Below are positions 11,374-22,958 of a stretch of 64,000 nt of DNA, piece by piece (position 1 is the first letter of the stretch; each line of letters starts with the position of its first letter). Made by a program: the position numbers and the translations under genes. The DNA is taken from NCBI GenBank assembly GCA_002914805.1, contig JXTB01000036.1:1058724-1122723 (forward strand), given 5' to 3'. This DNA comes from Parasponia andersonii (Eukaryota; Streptophyta; Magnoliopsida; Rosales; Cannabaceae). The notes under the pieces were generated by a model. The model made no database searches. It was not told the DNA's origin and saw nothing but the letters and a program-made list of their open reading frames with translations.

Positions 11374-11825
11374 TGTTGTGTGATTTTTTGACCACCACAA
11401 ATAGTTGACCTATTTAATCCCTAAAAAGGGGAATTAGCTAATTAAGGAGGAGATAATTACCCATTATTATGTAATCACTCAATATTGTATTTTATTATGT
11501 AATTTCCTATTTACAAAATTGGGAAACCTAAAGCCACCTTCACCTATATAAAGAGGAATTCATCTCATAATTTTTTATCTCAGAGTCATCTCATAATCAC
11601 TTCACTATACACTTATTTGTAATTCTTTCTTTGCTTGCGACTTAGAGAAACTCTTGTAATTCTCTTGAAATTAGTGAAGAACAGTGGATGTAGGCTCATA
11701 TTTTTTGGGGCTGAACTACTATAAAATTCTTGTCTCCTTATTTGCTTTATTTTATCAACGCTTTTTATACACAAGTCATATCTTACAATTTTCTAAATTC
11801 ATTGTTGACAAAGCCTCTTTTAACA
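11374..11825 (+). repeat. 3' LTR of element B
   Basis: A 452-bp partner of 7088-7558, starting TGTTGTGTGATTTTTTG and ending TTTAACA. The pair shows many substitutions and small indels, so insertion is not recent. Confidence 0.82.
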
Positions 11826-11939
11826 AGTAAAAGCACCCCTAGTAGTCATCCCACAGTCAATGACAATAACTGTTTTGACGTTAATAACTGTTTTGACGTT
11901 TGGGTAGCTGAATGTGATGTTAAGCAAAATGATTGTTAA
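11826..11939 (-). pseudogene. Upstream part of the MADS-like gene split by element B
   Basis: The minus-strand frame includes TTC AGC TAC CCA AAC GTC AAA ACA GTT ATT (peptide FSYPNVKTVI), which resembles the F.GHP.VE.VIDR motif following the MADS domain in type I MADS proteins. Removing element B and one 5-bp duplication puts this frame in phase with the 46 codons at 6948-7087. An 18-bp segment is duplicated in tandem here, repeating NVKTVI. The MADS DNA-binding domain itself is not seen further upstream. Confidence 0.42.
11868..11903. repeat. 18-bp tandem duplication inside the MADS-like remnant
   Basis: AATAACTGTTTTGACGTT occurs twice in direct succession. The unit is a multiple of three, so it keeps the minus-strand reading frame. 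Confidence 0.85.
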
Positions 11940-12480
11940 CCAAAAGACATATATAATACGTACTAAATAAATTTATTTAATGTTTTAACATGACATGATG
12001 TTTCAAATGTTATTTTTGCCATCTTCAAATATTTGTTTTTGACATTTATATTTTTTTTCCTTTTTATCAATACACTCGAGTAACCTGTTTTCATCTTCAT
12101 TTTTTCAAATGTTTCTCTAATCAATTTTTAATGTAAAATCATCTATTAGTCCATGATATGTCATAAAAGGCTGAAAAATTGAGCCTTTTTCTGTGCAGTA
12201 AACTATCAAGCAAATATATTTTCAAGCTACACATGAAACAATAGAATTGTCTTATTGCATTGTATTAGATGCATAATATCATTGTAAGGCTATTTTATCC
12301 ATATCAAATCGTCTTATAATTACGGACATTATCAATTTTAACCCTTTTTTAAAGCCCATTATGGCATACAAATAAAATATAAATCATTTACAAATCTAGA
12401 TTTTCTTTTTTAATAAAAATTTTAGAATTCTAAAATTACCCCCACCTCCCCAAAACTTTATCAGTTAGTATAAAAAAAAA
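11940..12480. other. AT-rich non-coding DNA
   Basis: No open frame with recognisable motifs, no LTR pair and no repeat ends were seen up to the TIR element that starts at 12481. Confidence 0.6.
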
Positions 12481-12856
12481 GGGTGAACTACAAAAAAATA
12501 CTCTAAAGTTTGAGTGTTCTGTAATTTAAACTATAAAGTTTAGACTCTGCAAAAATAATACCCTAAGATTAAGAAAATCAAAAAATTAGTACCCTAGATT
12601 GACTATTTGACTAAGTTTAGTAATGCAAAAATAATAATATCCTCTAAGAAAACTGGATTAATCCTTATTACTCTCATTAGTTTTGATAATATTATTGTTT
12701 TTTATTAATTAAAGTTATTCAAAAAATCAACTAAGGATATTAATTTTCAGAAATTATTAATCTTAGGGTATTTTTTTTACAAATTCCAAATTTCAGTATT
12801 TTAATTATAAAACACCTAAATTTCAGGGTTTTTTTTTTTTTTTTACAGTTTACCCT
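12481..12856. mobile_element. MITE with long terminal inverted repeats
   Basis: The left end GGGTGAACTACAAAAAAATA and the reverse complement of the right end (AGGGTAAACTGTAAAAAAA..) match. Similarity continues for roughly 90 bp on each side (..TTTGAGTGTTCTGTAATT.. against ..TTTAGGTGTTTTATAATT..). Total length is 376 bp. Both flanks are poly-A, 9 and 7 bases, so a Mutator-like 9-bp TSD is possible but unprovable. No coding capacity. Confidence 0.65.
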
Positions 12857-13130
12857 AAAAAAATAGTAAAATCTTATGCCTTCGTTTAAGTTTTGGGGAA
12901 ATTTATATTTAATATATAATATATTATAAATTCAAACTAAATGATTATATGTATGAACTTGATATGATATTAAAAAAGTGAAAAATTATTAAGTCAGTAA
13001 GTTCAAACTAACCAAACTGCTTTCAAATCGATCAAACTACCTAAAAACGGTTTGGTTTGATTTGGGTTTCTTTAACAATTTCATACCAATCAATTTGACC
13101 AAATACGATTATATATATATATATATATAA
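12857..13130. other. AT-rich spacer ending in a (TA)n microsatellite
   Basis: Non-coding DNA between two TIR elements. It ends with about ten TA dinucleotides at 13109-13129. Confidence 0.6.
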
Positions 13131-14164
13131 GGTAAATGGCATTATTGGTCCCTAACCTATTACAATATTGGCATATTAGTCCCAACCTTTTTTCGTGGAA
13201 TTCTAGTACCTATCGTTTTCTGTTTTGTATCGGTAATCCTTTTAGCATATTTCATGTAATAGTCTCTTTGAATTCATTTAAATGAGAGGAATTCTACATC
13301 AATTATGTTGTTTAAATTGTCCAACAATTTAGTTCTTTGTTTTTTGTTTTGTTTTTTTTTTTTTGGCATTCATATCTCCAATAAACACTTTTTTTGCATT
13401 AATTCTTGTCAAAATTACAGTGATATCTCATAAAATAAAAAATAATTATAGTGAAACTACTTGGCAAAAAAAATGAAAAAAAATCTATAAAACCTCTAAG
13501 CTTAACTCTATTATTTTTTTATACATACACAATTAATTATTATTTTTAAAATAACATTAAAAAATTAAAAAATCTATAAACATTTCTAGGTCTATTTGTT
13601 ATATTGTTTAAGTAAATAATTAATTAATTTTTTAGTATAAATATTTATAACTAAATGAAAACTTAATGGATACAGTAAATTTTCAGTCAAATTTGATTAG
13701 TAGAAAGTAGTGTATATAAAATCTTTTTAGTTTTAAAAATAGTAAGGTAAATATTTTTTCTCCATAAGAGTTACTGTAGTTTGACATAAACTAAGGTTTG
13801 TTCGTGTGATTTTTTTTGTTAGTTTTGAATTTGATTCTTAGATTAAATATTTTTTTATATTCGCGTTTGAATTTTAAATTTTGGAAAGATTAGTGGATGT
13901 AATATTTTAATCCGGAGATAAAAATTTTAGATAAAAAATTAAAAAAAATAGATTTCAAATTGCTAAATAATTGAAATAATGGGGATCAATGACACAAAAA
14001 TTATTCCATTCAAATGAATTCTAACGGAATATTGGATGAAATATACCAAAAGAACTAATGGCACCAAAACTTAAAACACTAGGTATTGGAATGCAACAAA
14101 AAAAAAGTTTAAGATCAATATGCTAAAATGGTAATAGGTTGGGGACCAACGGTGCCACTAATCC
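13131..14164. mobile_element. TIR element with roughly 180-bp inverted repeats
   Basis: The left arm begins GGTAAATGGCATTATTGG; the reverse complement of the right arm begins GGATTAGTGGCACCGTTGG. Both then share CCAACCTATTAC..TT..CATATT.., TACCTA..GTTTT, CTTTT.G.ATATTTCAT and GAATTCATTT.AATG blocks over about 180 bp. Length is 1034 bp. TA-rich sequence flanks both ends. The centre is AT-rich without transposase motifs, so this is a non-autonomous DNA transposon, possibly of the Mutator group. Confidence 0.7.
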
Positions 14165-14566
14165 TATATATATAATTTAGTTAATGATTTTGACTTTTAA
14201 ACCAACTAAATTGGCTTCGATCACTCTTACTAAATCCTTTGGGTGTAAAACCCCAAATAAAAAAATCGTAATTATGATAGTTAATTTTTCATTATTAATT
14301 ATTATTGGTAGTAGTACATTCCAATCCAAAATCAAACTTATTAATATAAATAATATTTACAAGAATAGACAAGTTTCTCATGTGCAACTATAACCAGATA
14401 CAGTGATATAAGTTTGAAAATTATCATATTACATAATTATCATATTACTCTTTTAATCTTTCCCATTAATATGAAAATATTGAGCTCCTCATCCAAATGT
14501 CCTATTTTAAGGTACAAACAACCCTAAATTAATGTAAATATTGGAATTCGTATTCTATTTCCTTAA
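14165..14566. other. Short non-coding interval before element D
   Basis: AT-rich DNA without recognisable genes. The last five bases, CTTAA (14562-14566), are the left target-site copy of element D. Confidence 0.6.
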
Positions 14567-16015
14567 TGTAACGATCAGATTTTTTCTGACCGTTAACTAT
14601 TTACCTTCTTAGTTTAAAAAAAAATTTAGATGCTGAAAATTCATGGCAATTTTTTTTTTTTTTGCTTTTATTTTTTTTAAGATATTTATATTCATAACTA
14701 ACAATTTACTTAAATTTTGAAAACAAGTAAATGCTTCTCAATGGTTAAGTAACCTTTATTTAAATTTGATTATAAACTTTTTATTAATGTGATTTAAATA
14801 ATGCACAACCATAAAGGGCTCGCAGGTAAGGAGGGGGGTCACATACGGACTATTTAAGTCCCAAGCTCTCCTTAGACAATTTAAGTTTTTTTGACAGAAC
14901 CCTTTATGTTTTCCATTTATTTAAATCAAAACATTTTCTCTTTTATATCTAAAAAAATGTTTGTTTAACTTCTATTAAATCGAAATATATTTTCAAGTTC
15001 AATTTGATTAAATCATGCATTACGATATAAAATGCCAAGTTATAAGTACGTTTTTTCAATAACATCAAGCTTATATAATTGAAATCATTTGTCTCATAGT
15101 AAAACATATGCGGAATAAATTTTAATGGCAGTATTTTATTGCACGTGCCTCGCATCATCTCCGCCTCAATTCCAGCTAACCCATCAATCAAATCAGATGT
15201 TTCTTTCCTTTGGTACCTATACCATAGATACTCATAAAATGTGAGCTTTTGCTCAATAAGTACAATGAAATTCTCACAAAATATTTTACTTATGAACAAA
15301 CAATTCTCTTTTTTTTTTTTCAAAGTTCAGTTATGCTGTTTTATGAAATCATTATTTTACGCTTTATTATAAGATATTATATCACGATTTTATCTCATTC
15401 TTGATTGTAAAATCTTTTATCTTTATTATGGGCCCTGGTGTACGTACCGAGTGTGCACTACCAAATGGGGAATCAGGGGAGCTACCTAACTGAAAATACA
15501 CACGGTCATAATCTTAACATACTTTTCCTCAGGAATCCTCGCTTAGGAGAGGTCGGTCTTATTTTCCCTCAGATATCCTCACCTAGTGGAGGTTGATACG
15601 ACACCTTTAAATTCTTTATCTTATTTAGTCTTTTCTTAATATGAGTGGGTATGCTTCAATGAACCCAAACTTATAAGCATTTTCTTTATTAAAGTATGTT
15701 GAAGTATAGTAATATTGTAAAGTAAGTATACATCATTTTGTTTTTATAGCATAAGAAAAGTATCTTTATAAGCATATATTATACATAGTCAAACAATAAT
15801 AACATAAAGGCAAGTGAATACATGAAATTAATTCAAACATATCATACTATAAATATGAAACATTTTCAACCATCCATGCCATAGGTAAAATTGTACTTAC
15901 CTCGTAGTAGGATTGTTCTAGTTCCACTCGTTAATTACGTATGTCAAGATCGAAATTTGCCCTGATGTATACATACTCTATTAGTTAGAGAAAATTTAAA
16001 CTGGCTTATACTTTT

Positions 16016-16048
<33 letters not shown>

Positions 16049-18330
16049 TTACTTCTACTTACTTAGTGGGCTTAAAATATTTAAGGCTCAGTCTTGATCC
16101 AATATAAAACTTCACATTTAAGAAGCAATGTCACACTATATTCATTGACTAATTTATACTTTCACTTAGATAGATGAGATTTGATTCTCCTTAACCTTGA
16201 TCATAGTGATTGTTTTAATCTATCAATAATTTGGTTGTTGATTTGATTAATATCATCCTAAATCAATTAAGTTTCCTTAATTATATTTCTTTTCATCAAA
16301 TACCTTGAATTATTTTTGATTAATTTCTTTATTCGTAATTAAGTGTCCTAATATAATAATTGAGTCAACCATACTAAGGGATATACAAATTTAATATCTA
16401 AAATCATACTTGGACTAAATATTATTTGGTATTGATTGCGCTTTTTAGGCCTATCACTAAACTTAGGCAAAATATAATTAGATGCATACCATACTTATTT
16501 TCTATAATTGATTTCATGTCTTTAAATTTAAGTAAATCTTTTCTTATCCCAATTAGAGATCTAAAATATATATATTTTTTTTTATTTATTCTTATACCAA
16601 ATTTCCAACCCAATATTTCAAGTTTTATAATTTATATTTTTATCTAAAATTTTAAGATTTCTAACATTTATGCCCTCTAATGGTAAATATTGAGTTATAT
16701 CTTATTATTCTTTTTTTTTTCTTTTGTTAAAGATTCTTCATTTATTTACTTTTACAATTTCAAATAGTCTTAAAATTGTCTAAAATAAATTTTTCACATA
16801 TTTGACCCATATTTTGTCAAAATTACACTTTTGACCCAAATACTCAAAATTTTTGCAGTTTAGTCCTTCCAACTCTTGAGCAAACATCTTTAACTTTTGG
16901 AAAGCATTTCTAATGGTTAAAAATCTATTCTTAAGAATCTAGGTCTAAATCATTAAGTTTAGTTCATTTTTATGCATATTTTATTTAGGATCTTATACTA
17001 AAAAAAATCATCCACTTTTTGTGTTTAGTCATTTTGATTTTACTATTATTATTATTATGAAGTATTCATATTTAGAAGCTTAAGAAATCAACAAAATAAG
17101 TCTCAGTGTAATATAAATTATATAATATTTAAAGTAGGTCAAATATGTTATTACCTATTTATTCTTTAATATAATCTATTTAAACACATAACAAGCAAGG
17201 CGAGGAAATAAATACCTACCAAGTTTGAATCTTCTTTCTTACGTCTCCATCATAAAATTAAGTACTCTCTTCTCTTGATTAAAATTCTAAATTTCTAGAG
17301 TCGATGGGTAAAATATTGTATCTCTTGTGGATTTGGAAGAAAGTGAGGTAGAAAGAGTTTTTTTTTTTTTTTTTAGAAGGAATAATTAGAAATATGAAGA
17401 TAGTTTTGGCTAAGTAATTTGAAAGGTTAAGCATAGATTTGAATTGCCAAATGAATGATCTATTTATAGGCCATCCATGGAAGATATCCAATAATATATA
17501 CTTTCATTTTCCATTAAATAAACCAAGCATCATTATTATCAATTTGTCAAAATATCTTCTTTTCCTACTCCATTACCGTACCTTTTACTTTATTTTTTAC
17601 TCATCCACTACTTTTGTCTTTAATCTTTCTTATTTTTCAATTATTTGGAATCCAATACCACTAGCTCCCAAAAAAAGTCTCCACTATATTAATCTTTTTT
17701 ATAGCTTTTGAATTATTTTGGAGACAAAAGTTACTAATTAGTTTTGTCTACATCTTCCACTTTGAATTATGGCCACTAATTTCCAAAGAACATTTCCATT
17801 ATGATTTTCCTTTTTTCCTATCTTTTGAATTACCCATTAACTTTATCATTTTCCTTTTCTATTCCACTAATTTAAAGTTATTAACTTCTTAAGGTAAAAC
17901 CTTACTACTTTTCATCTTTTTTTATAACTTATTTTCCACCCTTAGATTGATTTGTCTACTTAACTCTTTATACACTTAAATCCTAGCCATTCAAATTATG
18001 GCATGGTACTATTTTAGTGCAACCATTAATTTTAGATTATAAAATGTAACAATTTTAATGTGACATAAATATGTCACATTTTTAATTAGGTTATATTGAT
18101 GTATATAATATAATTATTGTAAAATCAATTTATTATTAAGGAAAACTAACTTAGAAATTCTAAGTTAAAATGAGGATTGACTATGGTTTTCTCACGTAGT
18201 AAAATTTAACATTAAAATAATACTACACACATAATTTCAAGTATTTGTGAATGAAACTTAATAAAATTTGACACTAAGTATATAATAATTCTATTAATAT
18301 TGCAAGTCTAAAGATTTCTAGGGGGTGACA
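14567..18330 (-). repeat. 3' LTR of element D (left copy)
   Basis: A 3764-bp copy starting TGTAACGATCAG and ending GGGGGTGACA on the + strand. It aligns along its whole length with 26824-30654. It contains a (TTA)n tract near 16020-16050 and no coding sequence that I recognise. Confidence 0.9.
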
Positions 18331-18345
18331 ATCTCTCCTACTTAT
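18331..18345 (-). other. Polypurine tract of element D
   Basis: Read on the minus strand, ATAAGTAGGAGAGAT lies immediately before the LTR start TGTCACCCCC. This is where plus-strand DNA synthesis primes. Confidence 0.7.
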
Positions 18346-18365
18346 AAAATTTTCGTTCTCAAAAA

Positions 18366-18848
18366 TTAGAATAATTTTGGGTACTTTTCCTTTCTCTCTT
18401 CTTCTCGTTCCCTAGTAGCCTTTTCCATCTTATGGTTTCGCCACAATATCTTAACTAATGTTATGGTCTTGTTTCTAAGAGTCTTTTCTTCACGAGCCAA
18501 AATCTTTATCGGTTTCTCCTCATATGTCAAGTCCTCGTGAACTTCAACAGGTTCATGCTTCAATACATGTGACTGGCCTGAGATGTATTTCTTCAGCATA
18601 GATACATGGAACACGTTATGCACTGATGCTAGTTCAGGCAGTAAAGCCAACTTATAGGCTAATTTGCCAATACGTTCTAAAATTTTGAATGGTCCAATGT
18701 ATCTTGGACTCAATTTTCCTCTCTTTCCAAACCGCATTACTCCCTTTATCGGTGCTATCTTGAGAAAAACTGTGTCTCCCACTTGAAATTCTAACAGAGT
18801 TCTCCTCTTGTCTGCATAGCTTTTCTGTCTACTCTGAGCAGTTTCCAT
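18366..18848 (-). pseudogene. Integrase C-terminal and chromodomain-like end of element D pol
   Basis: The frame is open for 160 codons. It holds the GPY/F-type module (RGKLSPRYIGPFKILERIG, then [12 protein letters not shown]) and a tail with YEEKPIKILAREEKTLRNK..LVKILWRNH, which matches the chromodomain-like (group II) tail of Tekay chromoviruses. Such tails target integration to particular chromatin. The open frame here is in the same orientation as the integrase, separated from it by a short broken stretch. Confidence 0.8.
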
Positions 18849-18944
18849 CCTTTTTCTAATTTTTTGAATAGCTTCAGTGGTTTCCTTTATGAAATCAGTG
18901 GTTTCTAAATGTTTCTCCCTTGGTTCAAACCAATGATTGGGGAT

Positions 18945-19720
18945 CTACATCTTCTTCCATAAAGTGCTTGGTGCTGCCTTGATCGAGGCATAGTAATTAT
19001 TATTGTAGGAGAACTCTATCAATGGAAGCTTTTTATTCCATGCTCCTTTAAAGTCCATGACGCATGCCCTAAGCATATCCTCCAAAGTTTGGATGGTTCG
19101 TTCTGACTGCCCATCAGTTTGAGGATGGAAAGTTGTGCTAAAATTTAGCTTTGTACCTAAGGCTTGTCGGACTTTTCTCCAAAAAGTGGAGGTAAATCGA
19201 CTGTCACGATCAGAAATAATATTTCGTGGTATTCCATGTAGTCTGACTATCTCAGCCACATATAGTTCAGCTAACTTTTCCAATGAGTAAGTGATTTTCA
19301 TTGGTAGAAAGTGTGCTAATTTAGTTAGTCGATCCAAAATCACCCATATTGCATCGTATCCTTCTGGCGTTCTTGGTAATCCAACCACAAAATCCATAGC
19401 CATTTTTTCCCATTTCCACTCTGAAATTTCAATTGGTTGTAATTCTCCAGCAGGCCGCTTGTGTTTAGCTTTGACTTTTTGACATGTCAAGCACCTTTGT
19501 ATGTACTTTGCAACATCGATTTTCATTCCATTCTACCAAAAGTGTTCCTTTAGATCCTTATACATCTTTGCAATAAGGGGTCTCGTGTGCCTCAGAAAGG
19601 ATCTGATTCTTCATTTTGGCATCATTGGGTATGCATAATCTAGTATTTAGTTTGAGAATTCCGTCTGTAGAGAGACTAAACTCGGTCAGTTTTCCTTTTG
19701 AAATGTCTTCTTTATTTCGT
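18945..19720 (-). pseudogene. Integrase of element D
   Basis: The enzyme inserts element DNA into the host genome. The zinc-binding end reads [16 protein letters not shown] near 19450-19490. The core holds the first Asp in [11 protein letters not shown], the second in [11 protein letters not shown], and the Glu in [15 protein letters not shown], so the DDE triad is present. The open part is 19526-18945; upstream toward 19720 (HHCC region) the frame is broken, for example by a stop after the start of the zinc-binding domain. Not functional as it stands. Confidence 0.85.
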
Positions 19721-19740
19721 GCTAAGACAGGATCGAGCTC

Positions 19741-20129
19741 TTAGGTTTCCTTCATATTCTCGAAAATGTTTGGTTTAAGAGTTGATATAGATAATTTACC
19801 TATTATTAACTCTAAATCGACACTATTTATATCCTCTTGTAAGGGCTTAGGTAAAGCTTTTATTGACATTAAAGTTGAAGTTGTTTTTCTGCTTAGTGCA
19901 TCTGCAACCCTATTTGCCTTACCCGGGTGGTACAAGATTTCACAATCATAATCCTTCACTAATTCAAGCAATCTACGTTGCCTTATGTTCAATTCTTTCT
20001 GAGTGAATATGTACTTTAGGCTTTTATGATCGGTGTAGATTCGACATTGTGCCCCGTATAAGTAGTGTCGCCAAAGTTTGAGAGCGAATACTACAGCAGC
20101 AAGTTCTAGATCATGAGTTAGATAGTTTT
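19741..20129 (-). pseudogene. RNase H of element D, distal part
   Basis: This is the part of RNase H after the nested insertion: [18 protein letters not shown].. (catalytic Glu region), [11 protein letters not shown] (Asp region), and ..[11 protein letters not shown]. The preceding part, with [13 protein letters not shown], lies at 22959-23060. The split point is the target site of the solo LTR at 20130-22953, with GTTTT on both sides. Confidence 0.85.
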
Positions 20130-22953
20130 TGTGACATCCCCTGATCCCATACACGTACGTTAGGATATTTGTATAACTATTTAGTGAGATCGGGATATGC
20201 TACTCGACTTAGAACTGATAAAACAAGGGAAACTTAAAACTTTTGACTTTCTAGAGAGAGAAAGAAAAACTCCACTCATTTTACATATAGTATAATTTAT
20301 ACATACATACATACTCCCAAAGTGGACCTCTCATAAAAATATACATAATGTACACACACTCCAAACAGATACAGAATTCTTAGTCAGGAAACCACAGCGT
20401 CAAAATACTCATATACACAAGCTGCGGTCGGAAAGTTGGCGCTCCTCATCTTAACTCACATATGAGCAGTATCATCTGCAATGTAAGAATATTTGTGAGT
20501 ACAAAACTCAGTAAGTAATGAGTGCAAATGCAACGTGCATATTCTAGAAAACAGATAATGATATGATTGGGATCCTTGTGTATTTTGTATTACTTGACAA
20601 GACCGTGAATCACATACTGAGCCACTTAGATAACTAATAACTAATCATAAGCCGTCGTATGGAGGTCTCGAGTCTCAAATACATTTCAAACCCCTTTGTG
20701 TATTTCAGAGGTCCTCCCCATACCGCTATCAGAGTGTTCTCGAAAGAACTAAATATTGTCCCCGAAGGAACCTAATAATGTCCCCGAAGGAACCAGATAA
20801 TGTTCCCGAAGGAACCAGATAATTGGGCGCTGGCCCGCCACACCTTATTCACTAATACTCGTCAGGCAATGTAAATACACCACATGTTCATGCCTCATGT
20901 ATGTCGGAATAACATATTTAGATATTTAAGCTTTAGGCATAACAGAATAACAAATACAACTTTTCATATAATTCAAGGATTCCATAAGTTCATAGAACAA
21001 ATAATTTCTTACATTGCAGGTGTAACGTTACTTACCTTGTGTCCGACAGAAAAGATAGTGAAAATGGTCAGTATCCTTTGTGGTAAGGTGTGTGGAAGAC
21101 ATGATATCAATTTCATTACTAGAATGATTACTATAATGTAAAATGCTTAAAGAAAGCAACCACAAGCATAAATCACAACTTTCATAAAATCAGGAAATCT
21201 AATCACAAACTGAATCAAAATGACACATACTTTCATAAAAACTAGTCCATTTGCTTCTAAATAGTACCATTTGATTTTAAAAATATTTGGACAGCACCTC
21301 CCCTATTTTTAGGACATTCCCACATGATTAAAATCATGGTTTAAGATCTGCAATAACAATCCACAAGCCAATTCCAACATATACACCTCAAAGAGGATCA
21401 TTTAGAACAACCTAGGTGCACTTGAATTCCTTTCGGTTTAAACAAAGTTTAAAACCACTTTTACACTTTTATATCATTATAACCAGCCAGTAAATAGGTG
21501 TAATCTACATAAAAGGATCAATGTCTTACACATTTCAAGTAATGAAATCAAATTACAAGTGTAGACAACTTATTCCAACAATGAAAACACTTGAATCCAC
21601 AAATTGGGCTTTAAGTCTAACTTTAATCCTCCACTTAAATTCTATATTTTTAACCATATATAAGGTTTTCTAGGACCTTTATTTATCAAATAAAAGCTTT
21701 GATTTAAGGGCTAATGCAATGGAAATAAATTACTAATTCCAAATTCTATAAAAACCTCACCTTGACTAGTTTGAACCTTTGTTGAAGCTCTTGCCTTCTT
21801 CTTCCACAAAACTGATTTCTATGGCTTAGAAATTGATCTTAGGACTCAAGAGGATCTAGAGGAATCATTATTTAAGTGGTATTAAGAGGAGAATTGAAAT
21901 AATAAAACAAAACCTAGGAAGGAGAATTAGTAGAATTACCTTGACTAGTTTGGACCTATCTTGCTTTCTTGAGCTACAAATTGAGTTCTACCACTTGGAA
22001 ACTCTTGGAAATGGTTAATGGGAGCTGAGAGAAGTCTAAAATGAGTGGGAGATTTTTCGTTCATGGCTGGAGAGAAAGGAGAAGAAAATGACCAGATTTG
22101 GTCCAAAAGTGATACTTAATAACTAAGAAATGGCATAACTTAAGTTCTAAGGGGTATTTTGGGAATTTTGCACCTTACTTTCCATTTGTCCAGCTCTAAA
22201 ACATCCTTAGCATACTCACCACGTTGCTGGTCCATCCTATACACCCAAGTATAGACCAAAATGATGGAACCTAGCTTAAGAGGTGAAAACTAGTCATACT
22301 TTGACCTATATTCCCATATGGCCAATCTTATTATAATCTAGTGAAACCTAGCCTCATAACCAGTCATTTAACATAAAAATAAGTCAGTTAGACTCCAATT
22401 AATAATGCAAACAAAGTATCAATGTCTAATTATTAGAGTGCACAAATATGACATTACACGATGAAGCTTAATCTACGCTAGCTTAGTGTAATTAAACACA
22501 GTTCAGTACAGTAACTGCCACCTTGTACTTACTTGAAACCAACATTTTGGAAAATGCTAGAAATGGTTTCTACACATTAAATAAAAGCTATTTGATGTGT
22601 TAAACGCACAGTAAATTTGGCTCCAAAAAGCATGAAAAATACATTTTACCGAAAAACTACTATTTGACCAAGTTATTAACAGATATGATTTTAATGCATG
22701 TTCGTATAGTATTACTATTCATAAATGTATTCTTGGTTCCTTTCACACACCAAGCTTTCTCTCTCTGAGGGTACTGAGCCTTTACACTGCATGGGAGCAC
22801 TTTCACAAATATTAGTACAATAATACAGATCATTTAACAATCAGAATGAGTAATTTACCATGAAATTGATACTAGTTACTTGATATGTCTATTATGTAAT
22901 ATGAATATGTTTACTATTGGCTTATTATGTATGTGAGAATCTTAGGCATCACA
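20130..22953 (-). mobile_element. Solo LTR nested in element D
   Basis: This 2824-bp block interrupts the RNase H coding sequence. It starts TGTGACATCCCC and ends GGCATCACA, and is flanked by perfect GTTTT copies at 20125-20129 and 22954-22958. It has LTR-type termini and no gag-pol content, so a solo LTR of a long-LTR gypsy family is the best reading. Orientation is inferred from the similarity of its right end to the U3 starts of other Tekay LTRs and is uncertain. Confidence 0.8.
20736..20823. repeat. Four-unit 22-bp tandem array with heat-shock-element-like core
   Basis: Four contiguous 22-bp units are visible: GTTCTCGAAAGAACTAAATA.., GTCCCCGAAGGAACCTAATA.., GTCCCCGAAGGAACCAGATA.. and GTTCCCGAAGGAACCAGATA... 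Units 1 and 4 match nTTCnnGAAn, the plant heat-shock element core; units 2 and 3 differ by one base. The centre of each unit is a short inverted repeat (GTTCC..GGAAC). It lies in the solo LTR. Confidence 0.8.
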
Positions 22954-22958
22954 GTTTT

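Larger units (their letters stand above)
7088..11825 (+). mobile_element. Element B: Tat-lineage Ty3/gypsy deletion derivative
   Basis: The element is bounded by direct LTRs (7088-7558 and 11374-11825), both starting TGTTGTGTGATTTTTT and ending in ACA. Flanking sequences AGTAG (7083-7087) and AGTAA (11826-11830) look like a TSD with one mutation. Inside, in + orientation, are a gag with stops, a short RT fragment, the family-specific spacer, a trace of the antisense ORF and a PPT. Protease, most of RT, both RNase H domains and integrase are missing, so it is non-autonomous. The R-U5 part of its LTR and the gag start match element G, which makes them the same family. Confidence 0.82.

Noticed and set aside
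14949-15323. 124-codon minus-strand open frame in the left LTR of element D, with a 116-codon counterpart at 27201-27551
   Set aside because: The two LTRs were identical at insertion, so presence in both is expected. The peptide has low complexity and no motif I recognise; not enough to call a gene.
16426-16647. Open frames on both strands in the element D LTR
   Set aside because: AT-rich LTR DNA; hydrophobic Ile/Phe-rich translation is what such composition gives by chance.
18366-18848. Considered as a host chromodomain protein
   Set aside because: It follows the integrase in the same orientation and has the GPY/F module; it is the end of the retrotransposon polyprotein.
20884-21141. 85-codon + strand open frame in the solo LTR
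   Set aside because: No recognisable domain, lies within LTR sequence.
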